A DNA stretch of 64,000 nucleotides from Pseudoalteromonas flavipulchra NCIMB 2033 = ATCC BAA-314 (GTDB lineage: Bacteria; Pseudomonadota; Gammaproteobacteria; Enterobacterales; Alteromonadaceae), in the NCBI GenBank assembly GCA_000814665.1, contig JWIH01000025.1, positions 558,001 to 622,000 of the forward strand. Direction: 5' to 3'. The translations under genes were made by a program, and so were the position numbers. Numbering within the stretch: the first letter of the stretch is position 1; each line of letters opens with the position of its first letter. The notes under the pieces were generated by a model, which did no database searches, was not told where the DNA came from, and saw nothing but the letters and a program-made list of their open reading frames with translations. Of the stretch, positions 26,201 through 33,649 are shown in pieces.

Positions 26201-26692
26201 CATACCTTTAGGTACGTTTAAGCGACTCAATGCTTCTTTTAGCTCAATACGCTCATCACCTTCGATACGACGTGAAATACCGCCAGCTCTTGGGTTATTT
26301 GGCATTAATACCAAGTAACTACCAGCGACGCTGATAAACGTTGTGAGTGCCGCGCCTTTTTGACCACGTTCTTCTTTATCAACCTGAACGATGACTTCTT
26401 GACCTTCTTTGATCACGTCTTTGATGTTAGGGCGACCATTGAATGTATAGCCATCTGGGAAATACGTTTTAGCGATTTCTTTTAAAGGAAGGAATCCGTG
26501 ACGCTCAGCGCCATAATCAACAAATGCGGCTTCTAGGGATGGTTCGATACGGGTAATTTTACCCTTATAGATATTGGCTTTTTTCTGTTCGTGACCAGGG
26601 CTTTCTATATCTAGATCGTATAGACGCTGGCCGTCAACCAGTGCCACGCGCATTTCTTCTTGCTGCGTTGCATTGATCAGCATACGTTTCAT
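23291..26692 (-). CDS. rne: Ribonuclease E
   Basis: RNase E is the essential endonuclease and degradosome scaffold for mRNA decay and rRNA/tRNA processing, attached to the inner membrane. The 1133-residue protein has a catalytic half (1 to about 500). This contains an S1 domain after KITRIEP, the Mg2+-binding aspartates in ALTSIDINSS and IDFIDMTPP, and the zinc-link CPRCDGQG. The C-terminal half is disordered. It includes an Arg/Asn block (about residues 600-640) likely to bind RNA and a long Ala/Glu/Val/Pro-rich tail. It is a little longer than the E. coli enzyme. The start MKRMLINATQQEE is nearly invariant. The 610-bp leader suggests autoregulation. Confidence 0.98.
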   Translation of the reverse strand: MKRMLINATQQEEMRVALVDGQRLYDLDIESPGHEQKKANIYKGKITRIEPSLEAAFVDYGAERHGFLPLKEIAKTYFPDGYTFNGRPNIKDVIKEGQEVIVQVDKEERGQKGAALTTFISVAGSYLVLMPNNPRAGGISRRIEGDERIELKEALSRLNVPKGMGLIVRTAGVGKSFEELEYDLKALLVHWDAIQNAANSGKAPFLIHQESNVIFRAIRDYLRRDIGEILIDKPRVFEEAKAHIERFRPDFINRVKLYQNDVPLFTHYQIESQIESAFQREVRLPSGGSIVIDPTEALTSIDINSSKATKGGDIEETALNTNLEAADEIARQLRLRDLGGLIVIDFIDMTPPRHQREVENRLKEAVRTDRARVQIGKISRFGLLEMSRQRLRPSLGEASQHTCPRCDGQGTIRSNESIALSILRLIEEEAIKDNTAQVNAQVPVAVGAYLLNEKRRSVQRIEKRHECHVVIIPNQHLETPHYEVVRLRKDETTEAASYEQITAPEPEVVEIARAQAIVKEEPVLKGVVMPDAPAPAPAPTSTQAAKPQTHKPQAKPTQSGTSLFAKIGQWFKSLFASDSDNQEENKSSEEKSSRDNNRDNRRRNNNNRRRNNNRRRNDQQKETTVESKDENNGNEQRGDNRKRRRPNNRKRQDQDKANRPAKESVNDNVETLEANDAPVKEATVKPRRQRRNLRKKVRVEETNAQDTNTSEQASTEEVKVEAKPLEQPAKTAAEPKAEQKPRQRKAKPVADKSEQESATNEQVAAPSEQADVHAQAKQQETASTERHEQNDVTEVVSAELSESQTDDENKEGRTRSRRSPRHLRAAGQRRRRQDTPEKGQAAAFVPVADQAAAEYEAELKAKSSSDSETQAEVQQEASTVETQLSPETVAEDNAPAAEATVSETHTDADQDVEAKPAEAPVDENAAQEIEPANEVEAATAEAPMQQAAQPETSVSADEVVAEELEAMPPEEAKVVKAEPIADTVEAEQVETAKAEDEAETAVVEETQASDTEATPEVQEPAVEAPATEAVVETTAAEAVTESSTEETPAANAIEAPTQQVVNGNSVQSRVRFNQTAAAPMTKAQSVIEDVVVEIPSAMPHELRQAVANSGLGVGSKSPTGRASADMASPAQVD

Positions 26693-27302
26693 ATTGTAAT
26701 TCTCTACTTAATTATTTACAGCGCCTGATACGTCTTGCCAGCGACAGCGTGCTACGCCTTGGATGTTCCTATTAAATGATGCAGTCTCACGACTGGGGGA
26801 AAGGGAACATATTCACAGTTTCCGCTTTAAATCAGGGTAAAATCACTGATCCATCGTTCGCTTTTTGCACGTTTATTCGTTTCACAAAGTAGTCATGCAC
26901 GGGGTAAGTTGAGCTTGGTTTGCCAAGCTTGGCTATCACCATCTTTTGACTTGATTGCTTTGTGATTATTCACGAGTTGCGGCCTGCTATGCACGGGTAT
27001 TACTGCAACTGTGGTAAACGTATCAGACAAATTTTAATTTCTTGCTTTTTGGTTTGTTCATCGTGTCCAGTCATTAAACGAAATATTACGCGCTTCGCAC
27101 TGACTGTTCGCACGTGTTTATCTTAGATGCATGATAAAAGCTTTGGAAATATTAGCTCTAATCTGTATGATCTGCCATCCAAGATGTGCATCACGACATT
27201 GTTTTTGCGATAAAAAGCACCTCGCAAAAATTTGCGGCCTGATTATCCCACTAATAATGTCGAGATAGCAACTAAATTATTACTCAAATCAGTGATTAGG
27301 CA
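26693..27302. other. Long divergent rne/rluC region, likely rne 5' leader
   Basis: These 610 bp contain no convincing gene. In E. coli rne has a leader of several hundred bases whose hairpins let RNase E cut its own message; the divergent rne/rluC arrangement is shared here. Visible structures include a hairpin at 26912-26929 (AGCTTGG/CCAAGCT, 4-nt loop) and a 9-bp inverted repeat at 27202-27230. The A+T level is moderate and pyrimidine runs are common. The autoregulatory role is inferred from the E. coli precedent. Confidence 0.6.
27202..27230. repeat. Inverted repeat near rluC
   Basis: TTTTTGCGA (27202-27210) and TCGCAAAAA (27222-27230) are perfect 9-bp arms around 11 nt. Directly beside it CGCAAAAATTTGCG (27223-27236) is an overlapping palindrome. 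It may be a regulatory or transcript-folding site in the rne/rluC leader. Confidence 0.5.
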
Positions 27303-28253
27303 ATGTCAGAGAAACCCGCATTACAAGTTAGCTTTGTTACCGTGACTGAAGACCAAGAAGGTCAAAGGATCGATAACTTTTTAGTTACGCATTTGAAAGG
27401 GGTGCCAAAAAGCGCCGTATATAAAATTCTTCGTAAAGGGGAAGTGCGGGTAAACAAAAAGCGGGTGAAGCCTGTATATAAACTACAAATCAATGATGAA
27501 ATCCGTATCCCACCTGTGCGTGTTGCGGAGAAAACAGAGTTTGTGCCTAAAAATCTAGATAAAGTCGCAAACTTAGAAGATGCCATTCTTTATGAAGATA
27601 AGTATCTGATAGTTATAAATAAGCCTGCCGGTATGGCGGTACATGGTGGCAGCGGCTTAAGCTATGGCTTAATTGAAGCATTAAGAGCATTACGCCCACA
27701 AGAGCAAAGCTTGGAGTTGGTTCACCGTTTGGACCGCGACACATCGGGTTGTTTGTTGATTTCAAAGCGCCGCGCTGTGCTTAAAGGACTTCATGAGCAG
27801 CTAAGAGAAAAGACCATGGAGAAAAATTACCTTGCGCTGGTTTCAGGGCAATGGGATGCCAAACATAAAAATGTCACCGAACCGCTACGTAAAAATACCT
27901 TAAAGTCAGGTGAGCGAGTGGTGCGAGTGGATCATGAGCAAGGCAAGCCTTCTCATACTCGTTTTAGAGTCGTTGAGCGTTTTGAGTCCGCAACTTTAGT
28001 GCAGGCGTCACCCGTAACAGGTAGAACGCACCAGATCCGAGTGCATACACAATGTAAAGGACATCCGATTGCGTGTGATGATAAGTATGGCGATCAGGTG
28101 TTTGATGCCAAAATGCGTGAAGTGGGATTAAATAGACTGTTTTTGCATGCCAAAGAACTCAGATTTATGCACCCAAAAACAGAAACGACACACCATGTAG
28201 AGGCACCATTGGATGGGGCTTTGGAAGCATGCTTAGTTAAATTGAGGAAGTAA
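27303..28253 (+). CDS. rluC: 23S rRNA pseudouridine(955/2504/2580) synthase RluC
   Basis: RluC isomerises three uridines of 23S rRNA in the large-subunit core. The 316 residues have an N-terminal S4 RNA-binding domain (about 20-75) and the RsuA/RluA catalytic domain with HRLDRDTSG. The nucleophile falls at D144, the same number as in E. coli. The later VSPVTGRTHQIRVH-type segment reads SPVTGRTHQIRVH here. It is divergent from rne as in E. coli, and ends 1 bp before the HAD gene, with which it is probably co-transcribed. Confidence 0.97.
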   Translation: MSEKPALQVSFVTVTEDQEGQRIDNFLVTHLKGVPKSAVYKILRKGEVRVNKKRVKPVYKLQINDEIRIPPVRVAEKTEFVPKNLDKVANLEDAILYEDKYLIVINKPAGMAVHGGSGLSYGLIEALRALRPQEQSLELVHRLDRDTSGCLLISKRRAVLKGLHEQLREKTMEKNYLALVSGQWDAKHKNVTEPLRKNTLKSGERVVRVDHEQGKPSHTRFRVVERFESATLVQASPVTGRTHQIRVHTQCKGHPIACDDKYGDQVFDAKMREVGLNRLFLHAKELRFMHPKTETTHHVEAPLDGALEACLVKLRK

Positions 28254-28254
28254 C

Positions 28255-28899
28255 ATGCGCTACAAGTGTGTGATTTTCGACTGGGATGGCACCGTCATGG
28301 ACTCTGTGCCAAAAATCGTAAATACCATTCATTTGGCTGCTGAATCTTGTGGGATTGCACCCATCAGTAACGAAGCGGCGAAAAGTATTATCGGCCTGTC
28401 TCTCGATAAAGCGATACTGACACTTTTTCCAAATCATGAAGACAAATTAGCGTCTTTAATTGCGGCTTATAAATATATCTATAAGCATCAAGACAAAACC
28501 CCAGCGCCTCTATTTGAAGGCGCTGAAACGCTTTTAAAGCAATTACATGGCAGTGGTATCAAAGTTGCGGTTGCAACAGGAAAAAGCCGAATAGGACTTG
28601 ACCGCTTGATGGCAGAAAGTGGGTTGGGTGATATTTTCGTTACGACACGGACAGCATGTGAGGCGGAGTCTAAACCGCATCCCGATATGTTGCTTCAGAT
28701 TTTGGCTGAACTAAATGTGGAAGCTACAGAGGCTGTCATGATAGGCGATACGATAATTGATATGAATTTAGCGAAAAATGCAGGCATTGACGCGATCGGC
28801 GTCACTATGGGTGTTGCAACAAGAGAGCAGTTATCGCAAACGTCGGCTGCCCATATTTGCGATAACTATCATGACTTGTCTAACCTATTGTTGGCCTGA
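28255..28899 (+). CDS. HAD-IA family phosphatase (phosphoglycolate phosphatase-like)
   Basis: The 214-residue soluble protein has the four haloacid dehalogenase motifs: DWDGTVMDS (D9 nucleophile, D11 acid), VATGK, K in ESKPHPD, and MIGDTIIDM. The helical cap between motifs I and II places it in subclass IA near phosphoglycolate phosphatases. Its substrate is not evident. An AGGAAG inside the end of rluC serves as ribosome site, so it is translated with rluC. Its end overlaps the convergent yceF by 15 bp. Confidence 0.88.
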   Translation: MRYKCVIFDWDGTVMDSVPKIVNTIHLAAESCGIAPISNEAAKSIIGLSLDKAILTLFPNHEDKLASLIAAYKYIYKHQDKTPAPLFEGAETLLKQLHGSGIKVAVATGKSRIGLDRLMAESGLGDIFVTTRTACEAESKPHPDMLLQILAELNVEATEAVMIGDTIIDMNLAKNAGIDAIGVTMGVATREQLSQTSAAHICDNYHDLSNLLLA

Positions 28900-29487
28900 T
28901 TGCTCTGCGAGCACATCAATACCAAACGCGAGCAGTGTTTTAGTGAGTTGAATAAGGGGAAGGCCAATCAGGGTATTGGGGTCTTCTCCTTCAAGTTTAT
29001 CAAACAGACAGATCCCTAATCCTTCGCTTTTAAAGCTTCCAGCACAGTTATAAGGTGTTTCTGCATCACAATAGTTACTGATCTGGGCTTGGGTAAGTTG
29101 GCGAAAGTAAACGTGAAACGGTACCACTTCAGTGACCGTTTTGCCGCTTTCAATGTCGAAAACGGTTAAACCAGTCAAAAAAGTCACGCGATTATTGCTA
29201 AATAGGCTTAGTTGCTTAATCGCGTTTGCTTTATTATGCGGCTTTCCTAGGATCTCACCGTTGAATAGTGCAACTTGGTCTGAACCAATCACCACACCTT
29301 GTTGATATTTTACTAATGCTGCTTTGGCTTTTGATTCGCTCAACCGTGCAACAAGTTGCTGTGCTGATTCACCTTCGAGTGCTTGCTCGTCTACATCCGG
29401 TGAAAAAGATGCAAAAGGAAGCATTAATTTTTTCAAAATTGACTGCCTAAATGGCGAACTTGAGGCTAGAATAAGGGGCGTTTTCAT
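28885..29487 (-). CDS. yceF: Maf-like nucleoside triphosphate pyrophosphatase YceF
   Basis: Maf proteins hydrolyse modified or non-canonical nucleotides; the YceF branch prefers 7-methyl-GTP. The 200-residue protein starts with the signature LILASSSPFRQSIL and has GSDQVALFNGEILGKP and the conserved ETPYNCAGSFKSEGLG. Its location beside yceD-rpmF-plsX, on the opposite strand, matches the E. coli map and supports the YceF assignment over YhdE. It is convergent with the HAD gene. Confidence 0.93.
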   Translation of the reverse strand: MKTPLILASSSPFRQSILKKLMLPFASFSPDVDEQALEGESAQQLVARLSESKAKAALVKYQQGVVIGSDQVALFNGEILGKPHNKANAIKQLSLFSNNRVTFLTGLTVFDIESGKTVTEVVPFHVYFRQLTQAQISNYCDAETPYNCAGSFKSEGLGICLFDKLEGEDPNTLIGLPLIQLTKTLLAFGIDVLAEQSGQQ

Positions 29488-29568
29488 GAGATTTTTATCT
29501 TTGTGACAACATTGCCAACAGGATAATGCGCAATAACGCGAAAAACAAAGGGAAAGTGTATTTTTACT

Positions 29569-29597
29569 TTGACTAACACAGTAACTATCTATATGAT
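29569..29597 (+). promoter_or_regulatory. Sigma-70 promoter of the yceD-rpmF-plsX-fab unit
   Basis: TTGACT (29569-29574) and TATGAT (29592-29597) are separated by exactly 17 bp, close to ideal. The -10 ends only 9 bp before the yceD ATG, so an RNA from this promoter would start within a few bases of the start codon. Confidence 0.75.
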
Positions 29598-29606
29598 GCA
29601 GCCCCT

Positions 29607-30131
29607 ATGCAAAAGGTGAAAATTCCCATCACTATTGATCCATGCAGAGCAGCGCAACGTCGAGCATCTTATGACGGTGTTGTAATGCTTGAAGAACTTT
29701 CTCGATTGCAGCAAGTTGTGCGTGATCAAAATAGTGAAATAGCGGTAGACATTCATTTCAACATCGACGAACAAGGTTTGGTTGTTGTGCAAGGCAAAGT
29801 CCGAGCCCATCTAACCGTTGTATGTCAGCGTTGTAATGATGAATTAGGGTTGGATTTGGAACAAGACTTTGCGTATTCGCCAGTCGGATTAGGTGCAGAG
29901 TCGGATGATCTTCCCGAGCGTTATGATGTGTTGGAACTGGATGAAGAGGGTGAGGTTAATCTAAGACAGATCGTCGAAGATGAGCTATTACTCGCAATTC
30001 CGATAGTCCCGACGCATGATGAAGCACTATGCTCTTATTCTGATAAGCCAAAGAGCTTTGGTGAAATTGAAGCAGAAGATAGCAAACCAAATCCATTTGA
30101 AATTTTGAAACAACTTAAGAAAGATTCTTAG
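29607..30131 (+). CDS. yceD: 23S rRNA accumulation protein YceD (DUF177)
   Basis: YceD (DUF177) is needed for normal 23S rRNA levels in E. coli and plants; its exact activity is unknown. The 174 residues begin MQKVKIPITIDPCRAAQRR, very close to the E. coli protein. They carry the family CQRC pair, a DEL/PVVPxHD-like IPIVPTHDEALC, and a C-terminal PNPFEILKQLK. The ATG has no ribosome-binding site, and the best promoter lies only 9 bp upstream, so leaderless translation is possible. It is the first gene of the rpmF/fab unit. Confidence 0.93.
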   Translation: MQKVKIPITIDPCRAAQRRASYDGVVMLEELSRLQQVVRDQNSEIAVDIHFNIDEQGLVVVQGKVRAHLTVVCQRCNDELGLDLEQDFAYSPVGLGAESDDLPERYDVLELDEEGEVNLRQIVEDELLLAIPIVPTHDEALCSYSDKPKSFGEIEAEDSKPNPFEILKQLKKDS

Positions 30132-30141
30132 GAGAAGGCTA

Positions 30142-30312
30142 ATGGCGGTACAAAAAAGCAAGAAGTCACGCGCACGTCGTGGTATGCGTCGTTCACACGA
30201 TGCGATCAGTGGACCAGCTCTAACTGTAGATCAGGTTTCTGGCGAGACTCATCGTCGTCACCACGTGACTGCTGACGGTTACTACAAAGGCGTTAAAGTA
30301 ATTTCTAAGTAA
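30142..30312 (+). CDS. rpmF: 50S ribosomal protein L32
   Basis: L32 is a small basic protein of the large ribosomal subunit. This 56-residue gene lies 10 bp after yceD behind GGAGAAGG. It encodes MAVQKSKKSRARRGMRRSHDA, followed by HHVTADGYYKGVKVI, the standard L32 sequence. No CxxC pair is present, so it is the zinc-free form common in gammaproteobacteria. The high Lys/Arg content and the yceD-rpmF-plsX order fix the call. Confidence 0.98.
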   Translation: MAVQKSKKSRARRGMRRSHDAISGPALTVDQVSGETHRRHHVTADGYYKGVKVISK

Positions 30313-30323
30313 GAGATTACTTT

Positions 30324-31370
30324 ATGCTGACCGATCTAACCATTGCGTTAGATATGATGGGGGGCGATTACGGCCCCCGTTCATCTATCCCCGCAGCTGT
30401 CGCTGCTGTGCTTAAGCACCCAAATCTAAATTTAATCCTCTGTGGTAATCAGCAAGTTATTGAAAGTGCTTTGACTAAAGCAAATATGCTGGATCATCCA
30501 AGACTCAAAATTAAACACTGTAAAGAAGTCGTCACTAACGGTTGTGAACCAGCCTCAGCGCTTAGAAATAAAAAGCAGTCTTCAATGCGTATTGCGCTTG
30601 ATTTAGTGAAATCTGGCGAAGCGCAGGCTTGTGTTAGTTCAGGAAATACAGGTGCGCTCTTTTTTATGGCCCACTATGTGTTAAAAATGTTGCCTGGCAT
30701 CAAGCGTCCCGCGTTAATTTCAGCCGTTCCAACAGAGAAAAAGCAGCCCGTTTATTTGCTTGATCTTGGTGCGAATGTACATTGCGACCCTGAAACCCTC
30801 TACCAGTTTGGTATTATGGGCTCAATCGTGGCTGGAGAGGCATTAAATATTCCTTCACCTAAAGTGTGTTTGCTAAACATTGGCTCTGAAGAAATCAAAG
30901 GCCATGATGGTATCAAGCAAGCTGCAAAATTAATGAAATCCTCATCTGTTATTAATTATCAAGGCTATTGTGAGGGGAGCGATATGTTCTCTGGCAAAGC
31001 CGATGTAATTGTGTGTGAGGGATTTGTCGGTAACGTCGCCTTGAAAACCTGTGAAGGGATTGCCAAACTCATCATGCATAAGTTTAGCAAAGCGTTAAAA
31101 AAGCACTTTTTTTATAAAGCGTTGGCCTTTTTACTTCGACCCGTTATAAAAAAATTGTATAGAAGGGTGAACCCCGACCAGTATAACGGCGCAAGTCTGG
31201 TAGGATTGCGCGGTATTGTTGTGAAAAGTCACGGAAATGCCACAACGAAGGCATTTTTAGCCGCGATTGAAGAAGCTGCGCAAGAAGTACAACGCAAGAT
31301 CCCTGAAAAGATCCAAGCGGTGTTTGCTCAGGTCGACACAGAAAAACAACCGTCAGGTCCGCATCCCTAA
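30324..31370 (+). CDS. plsX: Phosphate acyltransferase PlsX
   Basis: PlsX makes acyl-phosphate from acyl-ACP for phospholipid synthesis, acting at the inner membrane surface. The 348-residue protein opens TIALDMMGGDYGP and has the family segments VSSGNTGAL, LLDLGANVHCDPE and VVCEGFVGNVALK-like VIVCEGFVGN. It starts 11 bp after rpmF. In E. coli plsX is followed by fabH, but here fabD comes next after 53 bp and fabH is absent. Confidence 0.97.
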   Translation: MLTDLTIALDMMGGDYGPRSSIPAAVAAVLKHPNLNLILCGNQQVIESALTKANMLDHPRLKIKHCKEVVTNGCEPASALRNKKQSSMRIALDLVKSGEAQACVSSGNTGALFFMAHYVLKMLPGIKRPALISAVPTEKKQPVYLLDLGANVHCDPETLYQFGIMGSIVAGEALNIPSPKVCLLNIGSEEIKGHDGIKQAAKLMKSSSVINYQGYCEGSDMFSGKADVIVCEGFVGNVALKTCEGIAKLIMHKFSKALKKHFFYKALAFLLRPVIKKLYRRVNPDQYNGASLVGLRGIVVKSHGNATTKAFLAAIEEAAQEVQRKIPEKIQAVFAQVDTEKQPSGPHP

Positions 31371-31423
31371 CACTGCTAAGTGACATGAGGACGTGGCGAC
31401 AACAGAGAAAATAAGAGCACAAT

Positions 31424-32350
31424 ATGTCACAAAAAATCGCATTATTTTTCCCAGGACAGGGCTCACAAAGCGTGGGCATGTTATCTGAATTATTAGCATC
31501 TTCTGATATCGTTAAAGCGACTTTCGCTGAAGCCTCAGAAGCACTAGGCTACGATTTAGCCGAACTTGTGCTAAACGGTCCTGAAGAAGAATTAAACCAA
31601 ACGCATCGTACTCAACCGGCATTATTAACCGCAAGTGTTGCTATCTTTAGAGCATGGCAAGAGAAAGGTGTTGAAGCTGAACTGACACTAGCAGGCCATA
31701 GTCTAGGTGAATACTCTGCACTAGTATGTGCAGAAGTATTAACCCTTGCAGATGCCGTTAAGTTAGTTGAAAAACGTGGTTTATACATGCAAGAAGCAGT
31801 TCCTGCTGGCACCGGGTCAATGGCGGCAATTATTGGTTTGGATGATGACGTGATTGCCAAGGTGTGTGCCGAATCTGCACAGGGTGACGTTGTTTCGCCG
31901 GTAAACTACAACTCACCAGGCCAAGTGGTGATTGCGGGTCACGTTGAAGCCGTAAATCGAGCTTCTGAAGCGTGTAAAGAAGCAGGAGCTAAACGCGCAT
32001 TACCACTTGCAGTTAGCGTTCCATCTCATTGCGCATTAATGAAACCTGCGGCTGATAAATTAGCCAAAGATCTTGAAGCACTCGCTTTTTCAGAGCCAAA
32101 GTTTGATGTGATCAACAATGTTGACGTTGCTGTTGCAAAAGATGCTGCAGCAATAAAAGATGCGCTTATTCGTCAGCTCTATAGTCCAGTAAGATGGACT
32201 GAAACTGTACAAGCGGTTGCAAAAGAAGGTGTTACAACAACTTTTGAGTTCGGCCCTGGTAAAGTGATTTCGGGTCTTGTCAAACGCATCGACCGCTCAG
32301 TGTCGTGTGTGTCAGTAAATGATTTAGCTGCCATTGCTGCAGCAGAATAA
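31424..32350 (+). CDS. fabD: Malonyl-CoA:ACP transacylase FabD
   Basis: FabD moves malonyl from CoA to ACP, supplying extender units for fatty acid synthesis in the cytoplasm. The 308 residues have the oxyanion motif FFPGQGSQSVGM (about 8-19), the catalytic S93 in GHSLGEYSAL, an Arg-containing helix, and the catalytic His in VPSHCALM. Length is normal. It sits between plsX and fabG, whose ATG lies 13 bp after its stop. Confidence 0.98.
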   Translation: MSQKIALFFPGQGSQSVGMLSELLASSDIVKATFAEASEALGYDLAELVLNGPEEELNQTHRTQPALLTASVAIFRAWQEKGVEAELTLAGHSLGEYSALVCAEVLTLADAVKLVEKRGLYMQEAVPAGTGSMAAIIGLDDDVIAKVCAESAQGDVVSPVNYNSPGQVVIAGHVEAVNRASEACKEAGAKRALPLAVSVPSHCALMKPAADKLAKDLEALAFSEPKFDVINNVDVAVAKDAAAIKDALIRQLYSPVRWTETVQAVAKEGVTTTFEFGPGKVISGLVKRIDRSVSCVSVNDLAAIAAAE

Positions 32351-32363
32351 TAACGAGAGCATT

Positions 32364-33110
32364 ATGAGTAATTTATTTTCTTTAGAAGGAAAAGTAGTAC
32401 TAGTAACGGGTGCTAGCCGTGGTATTGGTAAAGCAATCGCTAACGCCTTAGTGGCACAAGGTGCAAAAGTTGCGGGTACAGCAACGAGTGAGTCTGGTGC
32501 AGAGCGTATCTCTGAGTATCTAGGCGAAAATGGTAAAGGTTATGCCCTAAACGTGACAGATGCCGACTCAATCGCAGCAACTTTGGATGCAATCAAAGCA
32601 GACTTAGGTGATATCGATGTGTTGGTAAACAATGCTGGTATCACACGCGATAACTTGCTGATGCGCATGAAAGATCAAGAGTGGGATGACATCATCGATA
32701 CAAACTTGTCATCTATTTTCCGCTTATCAAAAGCGGTACTTCGCCCAATGATGAAGAAGAAAAATGGCCGTATCATTAACATTGGCTCGGTAGTGGGCAC
32801 TATGGGTAATGCGGGTCAAGCTAACTATGCTGCTGCAAAAGCGGGTGTAATTGGTTTTACAAAATCATTGGCGCGTGAGGTTGCATCTCGTGGTATTACG
32901 GTAAATACTGTAGCACCGGGCTTCATTCAGACAGACATGACGGATGAGCTAACTGATGAGCAAAAAGCAGCGACTTTGGCGAATGTACCAGCAGGTCGTT
33001 TAGGTCAGCCAGAAGAAATCGCAGCGGCTGTGGTTTATTTAGCATCAGATGCGGCAGCGTATGTTTCTGGTGAAACTTTGCACGTAAATGGTGCGATGTA
33101 CATGGTTTAA
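32364..33110 (+). CDS. fabG: 3-oxoacyl-ACP reductase FabG
   Basis: FabG reduces 3-oxoacyl-ACP with NADPH in each elongation round. The 248-residue short-chain dehydrogenase has the cofactor motif TGASRGIG, NNAG, and the catalytic Ser-Tyr-Lys with YAAAK after GSVVGTMGNAGQAN. The ATG at 32364 (MSNLFSLEGK) follows CGAGAG; the frame reads back into fabD but that stretch is not a normal FabG start. A hairpin just after the stop probably limits read-through into the acpP region. Confidence 0.97.
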   Translation: MSNLFSLEGKVVLVTGASRGIGKAIANALVAQGAKVAGTATSESGAERISEYLGENGKGYALNVTDADSIAATLDAIKADLGDIDVLVNNAGITRDNLLMRMKDQEWDDIIDTNLSSIFRLSKAVLRPMMKKKNGRIINIGSVVGTMGNAGQANYAAAKAGVIGFTKSLAREVASRGITVNTVAPGFIQTDMTDELTDEQKAATLANVPAGRLGQPEEIAAAVVYLASDAAAYVSGETLHVNGAMYMV

Positions 33111-33116
33111 CCCGCT

Positions 33117-33150
33117 AAGATCACAAATCAATTGAAATTTTTGTGATCTT
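33117..33150 (+). terminator. Hairpin after fabG
   Basis: AAGATCACAAA (33117-33127) pairs perfectly with TTTGTGATCTT (33140-33150) over a 12-nt loop. The T content is modest, so this may be a partial terminator or an RNA-stabilising end. The 176 bp from here to acpP contain no clear gene and probably hold the acpP promoter. Confidence 0.6.
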
Positions 33151-33326
33151 GTCGACAACGTACTTGAAATCGTCGCGAAAATAGGCGATAAAAAGATCCA
33201 AAGCTTTGTAACAGGTTTGACCAGAAAAAAAAGTACGGGTCAATCCTTGAATCCCAGAATGATGCGTCGTAAACTGCGCCGCAATCTGAAAATTAACGCA
33301 GTAGCGTTTAAATAAAGGAAAGAAGA

Positions 33327-33563
33327 ATGAGCGACATCCAAGAACGCGTAAAGAAAATTATTGTTGAACAACTAGGTGTTAAAGAAGAAGAAGTTAAATC
33401 AGAAGCGTCTTTCGTTGATGATTTAGGTGCTGACTCTCTAGACACTGTTGAGCTTGTAATGGCGCTAGAAGAAGAGTTCGATACAGAGATCCCTGATGAA
33501 GAAGCAGAGAAAATCACTACTGTTCAGGCAGCTATCGACTACGTTACTGCTCACGCTGAGTAA
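33327..33563 (+). CDS. acpP: Acyl carrier protein
   Basis: ACP is the small acidic carrier that holds growing acyl chains on a 4'-phosphopantetheine arm. The 78 residues contain the attachment S37 in GADSLDTVEL and are rich in Asp/Glu, as usual. AGGAAAG precedes the ATG. The 216-bp gap upstream of it, longer than other gaps in the unit, fits the separate strong promoter acpP is known to have in enteric bacteria. Confidence 0.98.
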   Translation: MSDIQERVKKIIVEQLGVKEEEVKSEASFVDDLGADSLDTVELVMALEEEFDTEIPDEEAEKITTVQAAIDYVTAHAE

Positions 33564-33575
33564 CTAGCTTTTCTA

Positions 33576-33606
33576 TTAGGGCAGCACTCGCTGCCCTAAC
33601 TCTTTC
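33576..33606 (+). terminator. Terminator/attenuator between acpP and fabF
   Basis: TTAGGGCAG (33576-33584 inclusive region) pairs with CTGCCCTAA (33591-33599) over a 6-nt loop and is followed by CTCTTTCT. It would let acpP be made in excess of fabF, with part of the polymerases reading through. Confidence 0.7.
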
Positions 33607-33649
33607 TAGACCCCCCAATTATTATAATAATCCCTTTTTGGAGGACACC

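Noticed and set aside
33259..33315. Short basic open frame of 18 codons just before acpP (MMRRKLRRNLKINAVAFK)
   Set aside because: There is no ribosome site and it is too short to separate from chance. It could be a leader peptide, but nothing in the sequence supports that.
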